Assembly (NCBI RefSeq): GCF_000239855.1
Contig: NZ_BADT01000002.1
Span: forward strand, 1-42,165
Length of the DNA: 42,165 nucleotides
Direction of reading: 5' to 3'
Source: Pseudoalteromonas sp. BSi20652
GTDB lineage: Bacteria; Pseudomonadota; Gammaproteobacteria; Enterobacterales; Alteromonadaceae
A program made the position numbers and the translations under genes. Every line of letters starts with the position of its first letter. Position 1 is the first letter of the stretch. The notes below the pieces were generated by a model. It did not search any database. It was given only the letters and a program-made list of their open reading frames with translations, and was not told the DNA's origin. Shown here piece by piece: positions 25,084 to 34,919 of the stretch.

Positions 25084-26700
25084 CTACCAAATCATTTCTA
25101 CAAATTCAGGGTAGTCGATATAGGGATTACGATTACCTTGAAATTCAAACGCAGCTTGGTTTCGGTCTATTTCCATTTGGCTCACAGGGTCTGCGTTATG
25201 CCAATTAAGCAACATAGCAACAACCCAGCTTTCAAATACTTGGTTACTTGACCCATTAAGTACCGCATTACTTGCAGTGGTATTATTTTGCCAAGAGCCG
25301 ATTACGTTTTCATAACGTGTAGCCATATAAAAATAAGCGCGAGCAAAGTCACCTTTAAATTCATCAATCGGTTCAAATACTGTACCTGAGTAATTAATTG
25401 CGCTACTTGCAGAGCCTAGTTTGCTGCCATTGGTTGATCTAAACGTAGCGCTTGCCACTTCACCAAACGGAAAGTTGCTACGTTTAGAATTTACATAACC
25501 ATCGGTTGCATAAATGTGGTGAACATCTGAGTTCATAGGCTCATTTGTGCCGCCAAACCAACTTTTAGGGAATGAATGCTCGCGGTTGTAACATCCGCCT
25601 TCGCCACTATAGTTACCACACTGATCGCTTATTGCTGTGTATGTGTAGCTATCGTTGCCGTTTGGCTTTTCGCTGTACATATCTAAAATACTATTATCGT
25701 TTTCAAAATATATATCGCGAGCCGATGAATCATAAAAATTCCAGATTGCAGAATATCCCTGCGAACTATGATTATTAATAATGTTATAAAGCTCAGTTTT
25801 TAGTGCGTAACCGGTTAGGCCTTGTGCTGTAATATAATAACCTGTTGGTGTAGTTGGGGTGCTGCCAGAACCACTGCCCAGCGTAAATGAGGTGCTTTCA
25901 GCGTTGCTGAAGCTTTCGCCACTTGCAAGTGTTGACCCGTTATTAGTAAGTGCGTAACTACCGCTGCCAAAACTACAACAAATACCATCACCGTAGCTGT
26001 CGTTAATAGTAAAGGTGTAGGCGCCATCAGCTAAACACAGCGCTTCGTTATATTGCGTATTAGACGCATAGCCACTACCACTGGCAACCGTGCTACCTTG
26101 GTTATTATTAATAGCCCAGCTTGTTTCGCTACCATAATTGTCTGTAGTCAAACTAAAAGAGAGGCTATTGCCCGAACAACTCACTGAGCCGCTGTCGTTA
26201 CTTGTAGGTAAAAAATTATCTACATAAACAAGTTCACTGCCATCAAAGCCACTGACATCATAAAATCGTAAGCCAACACTAATGGTTTTATTACTACTTG
26301 CTGTATAGCTATGGGTAATTGTTTGCCATTGATTGGTTTGCGTATTATTAGAAAAGCCTTGGTAACCATCTACAAATAAACGTGCTTTTATTTTTCCTTC
26401 TGTGTGGTAAACATCAGCTGAAAATGCATAGGTTTTTCCTGCTTCTACCGTTATTTGTTGTAATAAATCGGTATTAGCCTGTGAGCCTGTTGTTACATTA
26501 ATTGCTGCAGCGCTATTACCTGTTTTAACAATGATTGTTGAACGCGATAGGCTAATGCCACTGTCTATCGTGCTCCACGTGTCAGGTGTATTGCCTGACC
26601 ACTGCTCAAAGCTGCCATTTGCAACATTTGCCATTGATGGTAATGAGCCGAGTAACAATGCGATGCTAAGTAGTTTGTGTTTGTATGTCCGGCGTAACAT
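25084..26700 (-). CDS. Secreted multidomain endonuclease I
   Basis: 538 residues. Signal peptide to about 24 (PSMA-NV). Residues 25-165 resemble a carbohydrate-binding (CBM4/9-like) beta sandwich (NGSFEQWSG, QQITVEAGKTYAFSADVY). Residues 172-275 form a Ser/Gly-rich domain with SYGDGICCSFGSGSY, common in secreted marine-bacterial hydrolases. After a Ser/Thr/Gly linker, residues 290-530 are an endonuclease I (EndA/Vvn) domain with the catalytic RREHSFPKSW-like block at 373-381 and SDVHHIYATDGYVNSKRSNFPFG. It probably degrades DNA outside the cell for nutrients or biofilm turnover. Single gene on its strand. Confidence 0.92.
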   Translation of the reverse strand: MLRRTYKHKLLSIALLLGSLPSMANVANGSFEQWSGNTPDTWSTIDSGISLSRSTIIVKTGNSAAAINVTTGSQANTDLLQQITVEAGKTYAFSADVYHTEGKIKARLFVDGYQGFSNNTQTNQWQTITHSYTASSNKTISVGLRFYDVSGFDGSELVYVDNFLPTSNDSGSVSCSGNSLSFSLTTDNYGSETSWAINNNQGSTVASGSGYASNTQYNEALCLADGAYTFTINDSYGDGICCSFGSGSYALTNNGSTLASGESFSNAESTSFTLGSGSGSTPTTPTGYYITAQGLTGYALKTELYNIINNHSSQGYSAIWNFYDSSARDIYFENDNSILDMYSEKPNGNDSYTYTAISDQCGNYSGEGGCYNREHSFPKSWFGGTNEPMNSDVHHIYATDGYVNSKRSNFPFGEVASATFRSTNGSKLGSASSAINYSGTVFEPIDEFKGDFARAYFYMATRYENVIGSWQNNTTASNAVLNGSSNQVFESWVVAMLLNWHNADPVSQMEIDRNQAAFEFQGNRNPYIDYPEFVEMIW

Positions 26701-27003
26701 GGGTGTTCCTATTTTGTCTTTAGCGAATAATATACATTAAATCATTAAGGTTACAAAATTGTTAATTTAAAGTTCAATTAAAAGCAATAATTGCTTTTTA
26801 ATCTATTTTTTTTGGTTTATTTTAAAATTAATAACTAAATGGAATATCAAAGCAGATTCTATTCTTTTTTTATACTCGCCTAGCCCGTTATCCTGCATAC
26901 TTAGAAAACCTCGACAGACACTTTCTGGATGAGGTAAAACTCATTTTTTAACGATACTTATAATGTATTGTGTCTAATTTTCAGGGTTATGGGGAATCGA
27001 TTC
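26701..27003. other. Intergenic region upstream of cysJ
   Basis: AT-rich. It holds a possible -10 TATACT at 26871-26876 with no good -35, as would fit a CysB-activated promoter. An exact CysB site cannot be fixed by eye. No gene seen. Confidence 0.45.
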
Positions 27004-28818
27004 ATGTTGTTAGGTCAACTTAATGCTGCGGCAAGCCCGCTATCGCAAGAACAAGTACAAAAACTGCAAGGCTTAGTAGCTGAACTAAATCCAATACAGC
27101 AAGCGTGGGTAAGTGGTTACTTAGCTGCAAATGCTAATTCAGCTTCGTTAAGTGGCGTTACTGCGGGTGTATCAGCGACAGGTGATGCCTCACCACTAAC
27201 CATTTTATATGGCTCGCAAACAGGTAATGCAAAAGGCGTAGCAACTAAGATGAAAGAGCAGGCTGAATCACGTGGTTTAGCTGTAAAGCTAGTAAGTATG
27301 TCTGATTACAAACCAACAGCCCTGAAGAAAGAAAAGTTTTTAACCATTGTTGTATCTACTTACGGCGAAGGTGAGCCACCTGAAGACGGTGAAACACTCC
27401 ACGAATTTTTGGCAACTAAAAAAGCGCCTAAATTAGACGCTTTAAAAATAGCGGTTATTGGTTTAGGTGATTCTAGCTATGAGTTTTTCTGTCAAACAGC
27501 AAAAGATTTTGAAGAGCGCCTAAATAAGCTAGGCGCAGAGTCAGTTTATCAACGCGCTGATTTAGATGTAGATTACGAAGAAGAAGCCGCAACGTGGATT
27601 CAAGGTGCACTTGATGCATTTGAACCAGATATAAAAGCGCAGCAGGGTGGCGCTAACGGTCAAGCAATAACAATGCCTTTTGGTGCACCAGCTACCGCTT
27701 CAAGCCAATATACAAAACAAAATCCATTTGAAGCAGAGCTATTAACAGTACAAAAAATTACGGGTCGCGACTCTAGCAAAGATGTACGCCACGTTGAAAT
27801 TTCACTTGAAGGCTCAGACATTACTTACACACCGGGTGACTCATTAGGTGTGTATTTTTTAAATGATGATTTATTAGTTGATGAAGTACTTACACTTACT
27901 CAAATTGATGCAGCGAGCATTGTAAAACTAGGTAATGAAGAGCTAAGCATACGTGATGCACTCATTGAAAAATTAGAGTTGACTCAGTCATACCCAGGTT
28001 TTGTAGAAAAATACGCAATAGCAACAGGCACGCCTGAATTATTAAAGCTTGTGGAAGATAAAGCTGCAATGCGCGCATACATTGAGCCTCGACAAATATT
28101 TGATGTAATTCGCCAAAACCCTGCAAAAATTGATGCGCAAATATTAGTAGATTGCCTGCGTAAACTACAAGCTCGTTTGTACTCTATTGCATCTAGCCAA
28201 AGCGAGGTTGAAGACGAAGTGCATTTAACTGTTGGACTTGTTGAGTTTGATACTTTTGATAGCGAGCATTTAGGTGGCTGTACTGGTTACTTAACTCGTC
28301 GTGCAGAAGAAGGTTGTAAAGTTAAAGTATTTAGCGAACACAACGACAATTTCCGCCTACCCACTAACGATGATACACCTGTGATTATGGTTGGCCCAGG
28401 TACGGGTATTGCGCCGTTCCGTGCATTTTTACAAGAACGTGATTCGCGTGAAGTACAAGGCAAAAACTGGTTGTTTTTTGGTAACCCACATTTCACTCAA
28501 GACTTTTTATACCAAGTAGAAATACAGGGTTATTTAAAATCGGGTTTACTTAACAAAGTAGATGTTGCATTTAGCCGTGACCAAGCAGAAAAAGTATACG
28601 TACAAGACAAATTACGCAGTAACAGTAAAGACGTGTTTGAGTGGTTAGAAGCTGGCGCTCACTTTTATATTTGTGGCGATGCAAATCGCATGGCAAAAGA
28701 TGTACACAACGCCTTGCTTGATATTGTTAAAGAAAACACAGGCAAGAGCAATGAAGACGCAGAGCAATATTTAAAAGATTTGCGTAGCGCAAACCGCTAT
28801 CAGAAAGACGTGTATTAA
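27004..28818 (+). CDS. cysJ: Sulfite reductase flavoprotein (alpha) subunit
   Basis: Passes electrons from NADPH through FAD and FMN to the CysI hemoprotein in sulfite reduction to sulfide. Flavodoxin domain at about 60-200 (ILYGSQTGNAKGVA, STYGEGEPPEDG), then FAD-binding (about 220-450, LYSIASSQ) and NADPH domain (GPGTGIAPFRAFLQER; ends with aromatic Tyr). ATG 27004 is preferred because GGGGA lies eight bases upstream and the family aligns from there; upstream in-frame ATGs at 26968 and 26989 lack a good site. 604 residues. First gene of cysJIH. Confidence 0.97.
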   Translation: MLLGQLNAAASPLSQEQVQKLQGLVAELNPIQQAWVSGYLAANANSASLSGVTAGVSATGDASPLTILYGSQTGNAKGVATKMKEQAESRGLAVKLVSMSDYKPTALKKEKFLTIVVSTYGEGEPPEDGETLHEFLATKKAPKLDALKIAVIGLGDSSYEFFCQTAKDFEERLNKLGAESVYQRADLDVDYEEEAATWIQGALDAFEPDIKAQQGGANGQAITMPFGAPATASSQYTKQNPFEAELLTVQKITGRDSSKDVRHVEISLEGSDITYTPGDSLGVYFLNDDLLVDEVLTLTQIDAASIVKLGNEELSIRDALIEKLELTQSYPGFVEKYAIATGTPELLKLVEDKAAMRAYIEPRQIFDVIRQNPAKIDAQILVDCLRKLQARLYSIASSQSEVEDEVHLTVGLVEFDTFDSEHLGGCTGYLTRRAEEGCKVKVFSEHNDNFRLPTNDDTPVIMVGPGTGIAPFRAFLQERDSREVQGKNWLFFGNPHFTQDFLYQVEIQGYLKSGLLNKVDVAFSRDQAEKVYVQDKLRSNSKDVFEWLEAGAHFYICGDANRMAKDVHNALLDIVKENTGKSNEDAEQYLKDLRSANRYQKDVY

Positions 28819-28879
28819 TCACGTTTCTTATTTTATTTAACAGCTAACAGCCGTCACTGTAACAAATTTAGGATTTAAA

Positions 28880-30577
28880 ATGAGCGAACAAGATAAAAAC
28901 GTAAAACTTTCTGATAACGAACGTTTGAAAAGAGAAAGTAACTTTTTACGTGGCACCATAGAAAAAGATTTAACAGACGAAATTACTGGTGGCTTTACAG
29001 CCGATAATTTTCAGTTAATTCGTTTTCATGGTATGTACCAACAAGATGACCGCGATATACGTGGTGAGCGTGCAAAGCAAAAGCTTGAGCCATTACATAA
29101 TGTAATGTTACGTGCACGTATGCCTGGCGGCATTATTAAGCCAGAGCAGTGGTTAGCAATCGACAAGTTTGCAGATGACAAAACTAGTTACGGCAGCATT
29201 CGTTTAACAACGCGTCAAACGTTTCAGTTCCATGGTGTATTAAAGCCAAATATTAAAGGCATGCACCAAATGCTTAATAGCGTGGGTATAGACTCTATTG
29301 CTACAGCAGGTGATGTTAACCGTAATGTGCTTTGTACTACCAACCCAGTCGAGTCTGAGTTACACCAAGAAGCGTATGAGTGGGCTGCAAAAATTTCTGA
29401 ACACTTATTACCAAAAACTAAAGCGTATGCTGAAATTTGGCTAAATGGCGAAAAAGCAGAAACCACAGAAGAGCCAATTTTAGGATCTAATTACTTACCG
29501 CGTAAGTTTAAAACAACGGTAACTATCCCACCTAACAACGAAGTTGATGTGCACGCTAACGATTTAAACTTTGTGGCAATTGCTGATAACGGCAAGCTAG
29601 TTGGTTTTAACGTATTAGTGGGCGGTGGCCTTGCCATGACGCATGGCGATACAGCAACTTATCCGCGCAAAGCCGATGACTTTGGCTTTATTACGCTAGA
29701 AGATACCTTAAAAATTGCAGAGCATGTTGTATCTGTGCAGCGCGATTGGGGTAATCGTTCAAACCGTAAAAATGCAAAAACTAAATACACATTAGACCGT
29801 GTAGGTGTTGATGTATTTAAAGCAGAAGTTGAAAAGCGCTCAGGCGTTACGTTTGCACCAAGCCGTCCGTTTGAGTTTACTCATCGTGGCGACCGTATTG
29901 GTTGGGTTGAAGGCATTGATGGTAAGCACCACTTAACGCTATTTATTCAAAGTGGTCGTATTTTAGACTACCCAGGCAAACCGCTTAAAACTGGTTGTCG
30001 TAAAATTGCAGAAGTTCACCAAGGTGACATGCGTATGACGGCAAACCAAAACTTAATTATTGCTGGCGTACCTGCAGATCAAAAAGCCGTGATTGAAGAA
30101 ATTGCTCGTAGCCATGGCCTGATTGATGACACAGATTCGCAGCAGCGTAAAAATTCTATGGCGTGTGTTTCACTGCCAACGTGCCCACTTGCAATGGCCG
30201 AAGCAGAGCGTTACTTACCAAGCCTAGTAGAAAAAACTGAAGCATTACTTGCTAAGCACGGTATACCCGATGACAGCATTATTATGCGCGTTGTAGGTTG
30301 CCCTAACGGTTGTGGCCGCGCAATGCTTGCAGAAGCTGGTTTAGTGGGTAAAGGCCCAGGTAAGTACAACGTTTACTTAGGTGGTAATTTAGAAGGCACA
30401 CGTATTCCTAAATTGTACCTTGAGAACGTAGGCGAAGACGTTTACCTAGAAGCATTCGATAAGCTAATTGGCCAATGGGCAAGCGAGCGCAATGACGGTG
30501 AGTGTTTTGGTGACTTTGTTATACGCAAAGGCATAGTTGCTGAAGTAAAAGTATCAGTAACCGATTTTCACGCTTAA
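28880..30577 (+). CDS. cysI: Sulfite reductase hemoprotein (beta) subunit
   Basis: 565 residues. Holds siroheme and a 4Fe-4S cluster; reduces sulfite to sulfide with six electrons. The four cluster cysteines are Cys429, Cys435, Cys474 and Cys478 (ACVSLPTC and GCPNGCG), in the same spacing as in Escherichia coli. Substrate-binding Arg/Lys-rich segments ([24 protein letters not shown]) are present. Located 61 bases after cysJ. Confidence 0.98.
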   Translation: MSEQDKNVKLSDNERLKRESNFLRGTIEKDLTDEITGGFTADNFQLIRFHGMYQQDDRDIRGERAKQKLEPLHNVMLRARMPGGIIKPEQWLAIDKFADDKTSYGSIRLTTRQTFQFHGVLKPNIKGMHQMLNSVGIDSIATAGDVNRNVLCTTNPVESELHQEAYEWAAKISEHLLPKTKAYAEIWLNGEKAETTEEPILGSNYLPRKFKTTVTIPPNNEVDVHANDLNFVAIADNGKLVGFNVLVGGGLAMTHGDTATYPRKADDFGFITLEDTLKIAEHVVSVQRDWGNRSNRKNAKTKYTLDRVGVDVFKAEVEKRSGVTFAPSRPFEFTHRGDRIGWVEGIDGKHHLTLFIQSGRILDYPGKPLKTGCRKIAEVHQGDMRMTANQNLIIAGVPADQKAVIEEIARSHGLIDDTDSQQRKNSMACVSLPTCPLAMAEAERYLPSLVEKTEALLAKHGIPDDSIIMRVVGCPNGCGRAMLAEAGLVGKGPGKYNVYLGGNLEGTRIPKLYLENVGEDVYLEAFDKLIGQWASERNDGECFGDFVIRKGIVAEVKVSVTDFHA

Positions 30578-30620
30578 TTAAATACCAGCGCTTTGGCGCT
30601 GGTGAGGTTTGGAATTTACC

Positions 30621-31361
30621 ATGAGTGAATTTAAAAACATTTTACAGCTAGATAAACAAAGCCAAACGGCTATGTTAGCTGATGCTAATGGTTTACTAGC
30701 GAATATGAGCGCAGAACAGCGTGTTGCATGGGCGCTTGATAACTTGCCTAATACGGCTTTTTTATCATCTAGCTTTGGTATTCAAGCGGCAGTAATGCTG
30801 CATTTAATGACCTCACAACGTCCAGATATTCCCGTTGTATTAACTGATACAGGCTATTTATTTCCTGAAACGTATCAGTTTATTGAGCAAATGAGTGAGC
30901 GTTTATCACTTAACTTAAAGGTGTATAGAGCGCCGCTTAGCCCAGCATGGCAAGAGGCTAAATTTGGTAAATTATGGGAGCAAGGCGAAGACGGTATTAA
31001 GCAATACAATCAGCTTAATAAAGTAGAGCCAATGACCCGCGCGTTAAAAGACATAAAAGCAGGCACTTGGTTTAGTGGTTTGCGTCGTGACCAATCATCT
31101 ACGCGAGCTGACAAACAGTTTGTAGAAATTAGCCGTGGCACAGTGAAGGTATACCCCATTATTGAGTGGTCTAACCGCGACGTGTATCAGTATCTTACAA
31201 AGCACGATTTACCTTATCACCCATTATGGGAGCAAGGTTATGTGTCGATGGGTGATGTACATACAACACGTAAATTAGAGCCAGGAATGACTGAAGAAGA
31301 AACGCGCTTTTTTGGTTTAAATCGTGAATGTGGATTACACATTGATGGCGATGGTATTTAA
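30621..31361 (+). CDS. cysH: Phosphoadenylyl-sulfate (PAPS) reductase
   Basis: 246 residues. Reduces PAPS to sulfite using thioredoxin. PAPS-type rather than APS-type: only the C-terminal catalytic ECGLH (Cys237) is present and the CC...CxxC cluster motif is missing. Also seen: [14 protein letters not shown], the [13 protein letters not shown] segment and [10 protein letters not shown]. Start ATG 30621 with GGA eight bases before; the in-frame TTG 30609 is less likely. Last gene of cysJIH, followed by a terminator. Confidence 0.97.
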   Translation: MSEFKNILQLDKQSQTAMLADANGLLANMSAEQRVAWALDNLPNTAFLSSSFGIQAAVMLHLMTSQRPDIPVVLTDTGYLFPETYQFIEQMSERLSLNLKVYRAPLSPAWQEAKFGKLWEQGEDGIKQYNQLNKVEPMTRALKDIKAGTWFSGLRRDQSSTRADKQFVEISRGTVKVYPIIEWSNRDVYQYLTKHDLPYHPLWEQGYVSMGDVHTTRKLEPGMTEEETRFFGLNRECGLHIDGDGI

Positions 31362-31389
31362 CTTTCTAAGCGTGTCGTTAAATTGTAAA

Positions 31390-31425
31390 TAAAATCCGAT
31401 ATTAGCTTTTCTAATATCGGATTTT
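31390..31425 (+). terminator. Terminator of cysJIH, related to the hemE terminator
   Basis: AAAATCCGATATTAG / CTAATATCGGATTTTT with loop CTTTT. It shares the core AATCCGATAT-arm with the hemE terminator 18 kb away. Confidence 0.93.
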
Positions 31426-31462
31426 TAGTATCGTTAATCCATATTTAAAAATTGTAAATTAG

Positions 31463-32899
31463 TTACTTAAATAAGCGATTTAAACCATTTAATGCCGCAA
31501 CACGGTAAGCCTCAGCCATGGTTGGGTAGTTAAATGTGGTATTTACAAAGTAGTCGATATTATTGCCACCATTTTTTTGTTCCATAATGGCTTGGCCAAT
31601 GTGAACAATTTCAGAGGCACGTTCGCCAAAACAATGTACGCCAAGTACTTCTTTGGTTTCGGTGTGGAATAATATTTTTAAACTACCTACTTCAGTGCCC
31701 GCAATTTGCGCGCGAGCCAAATGCTTAAACTGAGCACGGCCAACTTCATATGGTACTTTAGCGGCTGTAAGTTCTTGCTCTGTTTTACCTACTGAGCTCA
31801 TTTCTGGGATGGTATAAATACCGGCCGGAATATCAACAATCAGTCTGTCGTCACAGTTACCACACGCAATTGCATCAGCAGCTATACGACCTTGGTCAAA
31901 CGCAGCACTAGCAAGGCTTGGATAGCCAATTACATCACCTACAGCGTAAACGTTATCAATTTCTGTTTGGTATGTTTCGTTAACTTTTAATTGGCCACGG
32001 CTATCGGCTTTTAAACCAATGGCTTCAAGGTTTAATGTATCTGTATTACCAGTACGGCCATTAGCAAATAAAATACAGTCAGCTTTTACGCGTTTGCCTG
32101 ATTTTAAATGCATAATAACGCAGTCGTCACGGGTCTCTATTCGGTCAAACTCTTCGTTATGACGAATAACAATACCGCTGTTCCAAAAGTGATAGCTAAG
32201 CGCGTCAGATATTTCAGCATCCATAAAAGCAAGTAGTCGGTCGCGTGTATTAACCAAATCAACTTTAGCGCCTAAACCTTTAAATATAGAAGCGTATTCA
32301 CAACCAATTACACCAGCGCCGTATATAAGTACGCGGTGAGGGTCGTGTTTAAGACCTAAAATAGTGTCGCTCTCATAAATACGAGAATGCGTAAAATCGA
32401 CTTCTGGTGGGCGATAAGGGCGTGAGCCGGTTGCTATAACAATCGTTTTAGCAGTCAGTCGCTCAGTTGAACCATCATTTCTTTTTACTTCAATCGTGTG
32501 CTTATCTACAAAGCTCGCATCACCTTGAAACATATGAATGCGGTTACGATCGTAAAAGCTACTACGTAAATTAGATTGCTTAGAAATAACAGAACTGGCA
32601 TGACGTAAAATATCAGGAAATGTTAAGCAGCTAGGGCGCTCACCAACATTAAATAACGGATTTGCTTTGTATTCAATATAGCGGCTAACAGAGTGGCGAA
32701 GCGCTTTTGAAGGAATTGTTCCCCAATGTACACAACCGCCACCAACTGATTCTTGGCGTTCAATAACCGCTACTTTTTTGTCGTTTTTTGAAAGGTTCAT
32801 GGCGGTACCTTCACCGCCAGGACCCGTGCCAATAATTATTGCATCATATTGGTATGTCACGGGTACTTTTTTTTGTTCTGGTTGTTTGGCCACAGCCAC
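31463..32899 (-). CDS. sthA: Soluble pyridine nucleotide transhydrogenase
   Basis: 478 residues. Cytoplasmic FAD enzyme that moves hydride between NADPH and NAD, mainly oxidising excess NADPH. Disulfide-reductase fold with GTGPGGEG near the start and a second dinucleotide motif [10 protein letters not shown]. The redox centre [13 protein letters not shown] has Cys56 but Thr61 in place of the second Cys, the hallmark that separates SthA from dihydrolipoamide dehydrogenase. Seven bases downstream of the desaturase gene, so cotranscribed; NADPH/NADH balance links the two. Confidence 0.97.
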   Translation of the reverse strand: MAVAKQPEQKKVPVTYQYDAIIIGTGPGGEGTAMNLSKNDKKVAVIERQESVGGGCVHWGTIPSKALRHSVSRYIEYKANPLFNVGERPSCLTFPDILRHASSVISKQSNLRSSFYDRNRIHMFQGDASFVDKHTIEVKRNDGSTERLTAKTIVIATGSRPYRPPEVDFTHSRIYESDTILGLKHDPHRVLIYGAGVIGCEYASIFKGLGAKVDLVNTRDRLLAFMDAEISDALSYHFWNSGIVIRHNEEFDRIETRDDCVIMHLKSGKRVKADCILFANGRTGNTDTLNLEAIGLKADSRGQLKVNETYQTEIDNVYAVGDVIGYPSLASAAFDQGRIAADAIACGNCDDRLIVDIPAGIYTIPEMSSVGKTEQELTAAKVPYEVGRAQFKHLARAQIAGTEVGSLKILFHTETKEVLGVHCFGERASEIVHIGQAIMEQKNGGNNIDYFVNTTFNYPTMAEAYRVAALNGLNRLFK

Positions 32900-32906
32900 T
32901 CCTAAA

Positions 32907-34040
32907 TTAATTAAAAGAGGCTTTTAATAACCTCGCATTAAGTGCTAGCCATGCCTGTTTTTGATTTTCCCAGGCGGCTTCCAGCTCATGGTATTGTGCC
33001 ATTAATGCTGAGCGTTCACACTGCTTTGCCATGTTATTTTTTTTAACTTCTAACACTTGTTTTTGTAGTGAACAATAATTTTGCAGTTTTTTCAGCAGTA
33101 AATCGTACTCTTGTTGTAATAATGTAATCTTATCTTGTGCTAAAGGCAATTTTGCAAGACGCGTTTGCGTTTTGCTCATGAGCGTTTCGGCCTTTGCTTT
33201 TTCGATACGTTCAACAGGTGTACGCTTTAGTTTATTAGCTAAACCAACAGCTGCTAAAGAGCGGATCATCCATTTTGTTGGGTCGTAATGAAACCATTTA
33301 ATACCGTTACGGTAGTCGCTTGCAAAAATATGGTGGAAGTTGTGATACCCCTCACCGTATGTAAATAACGCTAAAAAGCCGTTATCGCGTGCCGTATTTT
33401 TTTCGGTGTATGGGCGAGAACCCCAAATATGTGCAACTGAGTTTATAAAAAAGGTAAAGTGTTGGCTTAGTACTAAGCGTAGTAAACCTGCAAGAATTAA
33501 CATACCCCACACATCACCAACTAATAAACCAAGTGCAAGAGGCAAACCTACGTTCATAGCAAGTGCTAGTTTCAAGTAGTGCTTATGTTGCCACATAACG
33601 ACTTTATTTCGTTGTAAATCACGACAATTACTATAATCACCGTAGCTATCGCCTTGGTAGTCACGTAACATCCAGCCGATATGGCTATACCAAAAACCAT
33701 TGGTCGCCGCGTAAGGGTCTTTTATTGGGTCGTCAACTTGACCGTGATGTATACGGTGATCGCTACTCCAATGCAAAGCACTGTTTTGTAGTGCAAAAGC
33801 ACCGCCAAGCGCAAAAATAAATTCAACAGCAGGGTGTGCGTTATAGGTTTTATGTGCCCATAATCGATGGTAGCCGGCAGTAATTGATAAGCCTGCATAA
33901 AACATGCAGCCAACAAAAGCAATCCAATGCGCGCTGGTAAATCCGTAGCTAATGGCGTACCAAGGTACAAGTGTGGCAGCCGCCAAAAAGGTTAGGCTAA
34001 AAAATAGGACGTTTGTCCAAATAATCGGTGGTTTATTCAT
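32907..34040 (-). CDS. Membrane fatty acid (acyl-CoA type) desaturase
   Basis: 377 residues from ATG 34040. The three histidine boxes of the di-iron membrane desaturases are complete: HRLWAH (58-63), HRIHH (95-99) and HNFHH (232-236), with membrane helices at about 8-50 and 155-200. It likely puts a delta-9 double bond into saturated acyl chains, an oxygen-dependent route for membrane fluidity. After residue 275 there is a C-terminal extension of about 100 residues that is a charged coiled coil, not part of the catalytic domain. The TTG start at 34049 is possible but less likely. Control by FabR is indicated by an operator at the promoter. Confidence 0.93.
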   Translation of the reverse strand: MNKPPIIWTNVLFFSLTFLAAATLVPWYAISYGFTSAHWIAFVGCMFYAGLSITAGYHRLWAHKTYNAHPAVEFIFALGGAFALQNSALHWSSDHRIHHGQVDDPIKDPYAATNGFWYSHIGWMLRDYQGDSYGDYSNCRDLQRNKVVMWQHKHYLKLALAMNVGLPLALGLLVGDVWGMLILAGLLRLVLSQHFTFFINSVAHIWGSRPYTEKNTARDNGFLALFTYGEGYHNFHHIFASDYRNGIKWFHYDPTKWMIRSLAAVGLANKLKRTPVERIEKAKAETLMSKTQTRLAKLPLAQDKITLLQQEYDLLLKKLQNYCSLQKQVLEVKKNNMAKQCERSALMAQYHELEAAWENQKQAWLALNARLLKASFN

Positions 34041-34053
34041 AATTCTCAATCTC

Positions 34054-34071
34054 AGCGTACAACTGTAAGCT
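34054..34071. promoter_or_regulatory. FabR-type operator on the desaturase promoter
   Basis: Near-perfect palindrome AGCGTACAACTGTAAGCT: AGCGTACA against TGTAAGCT with one mismatch and a two-base centre, resembling the site recognised by FabR. It begins directly after the -10 hexamer and covers the expected transcription start, so binding would block the promoter. fabR is divergent and adjacent. Confidence 0.75.
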
Positions 34072-34100
34072 AAAATAGTATTTCAAACTCTCGTCGTCAA
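34072..34100 (-). promoter_or_regulatory. Promoter of the desaturase-sthA transcript
   Basis: On the minus strand: TTGACG (34100-34095), 17-base spacer, TATTTT (34077-34072). The start would be near 34065, inside the FabR-type palindrome. Confidence 0.7.
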
Positions 34101-34166
34101 GTATTAGACTGTACAATTGAGCTAATATCACTAAATATTCATATAAAATAATTCAGGGAGCTGTTG

Positions 34167-34790
34167 ATGTCGGGTGTTAGAGCGCAACAGAAACAAAAAA
34201 CACGACAGGCGTTAATTCAAGCGGCATTTAATCAGCTGAGTGCTGATCATAGTTTTTCGAATTTAAGTTTACGCGAAGTGGCACGAGAAGCTGGTATTGC
34301 CCCAACTTCTTTTTATCGTCATTTTAAAGACATGGATGAGCTAGGTTTAACCATGGTAGACGAAGCAGGCTTAACTCTTCGCCAACTAATGCGTCAAGCA
34401 CGCAGACGAATAGCAAACGATGGCGGCAGTGTTATAAATACCTCAGTGGTTACTTTTATGGAGTTTATTGATAACTCAAGTAACCAATTTAGGTTGTTGC
34501 TGCGAGAACGATCTGGGACTTCTAAAGCATTTAGAGCCGCTGTAGCCCGCGAGGTAAAGCATTTTATTTTAGAGTTGGCTCACTATCTAGAAAGCGAAAC
34601 TAAGTGCAACGCTATGCATGCCTATATTCAGGCGGAATCTATGGTAACGCTCGTATTTAATGCGGGTGCAGAAGCGCTCGATATAGAAGGATTGCAACGC
34701 GACGAATTGATTGAGCGCGTTATTTGGCAGCTGCGTTATATTACTCGTGGAGCCGGACATTACGTAAGAGAAAACACTGAACAAAGTTAG
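34167..34790 (+). CDS. fabR: TetR-family regulator FabR
   Basis: 207 residues. Repressor of unsaturated fatty acid synthesis that senses acyl-CoA/ACP pools. The N-terminal HTH is almost the same as in enterobacterial FabR ([20 protein letters not shown]), as are [20 protein letters not shown] and [15 protein letters not shown] 34167 chosen because GGGAG lies six bases upstream. The sthA-fabR pairing is also known from Escherichia coli; here a desaturase gene sits between them and carries the operator. Confidence 0.96.
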   Translation: MSGVRAQQKQKTRQALIQAAFNQLSADHSFSNLSLREVAREAGIAPTSFYRHFKDMDELGLTMVDEAGLTLRQLMRQARRRIANDGGSVINTSVVTFMEFIDNSSNQFRLLLRERSGTSKAFRAAVAREVKHFILELAHYLESETKCNAMHAYIQAESMVTLVFNAGAEALDIEGLQRDELIERVIWQLRYITRGAGHYVRENTEQS

Positions 34791-34845
34791 CAAATTTAAA
34801 AATTCATTGTAGATTTTTTGTGCCTATTTCTTTATATTAACGCAC

Positions 34846-34851
34846 TATAAT
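34846..34851 (+). promoter_or_regulatory. Possible -10 box of the effector module
   Basis: TATAAT, about 70 bases before the first gene of the module. No -35 hexamer at proper spacing (TTGTGC is 22 bases upstream). Confidence 0.3.
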
Positions 34852-34919
34852 AACGGCATACCTTTTAGCCGTAACTAAATAATAAATAAGTCTCTTATTA
34901 AGAGAAAGCGAGGATGCAA

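Noticed and set aside
31463-32899. Dihydrolipoamide dehydrogenase instead of SthA
   Set aside because: The second redox cysteine is replaced by threonine, the sequence around the centre is SthA-like, and fabR is adjacent.
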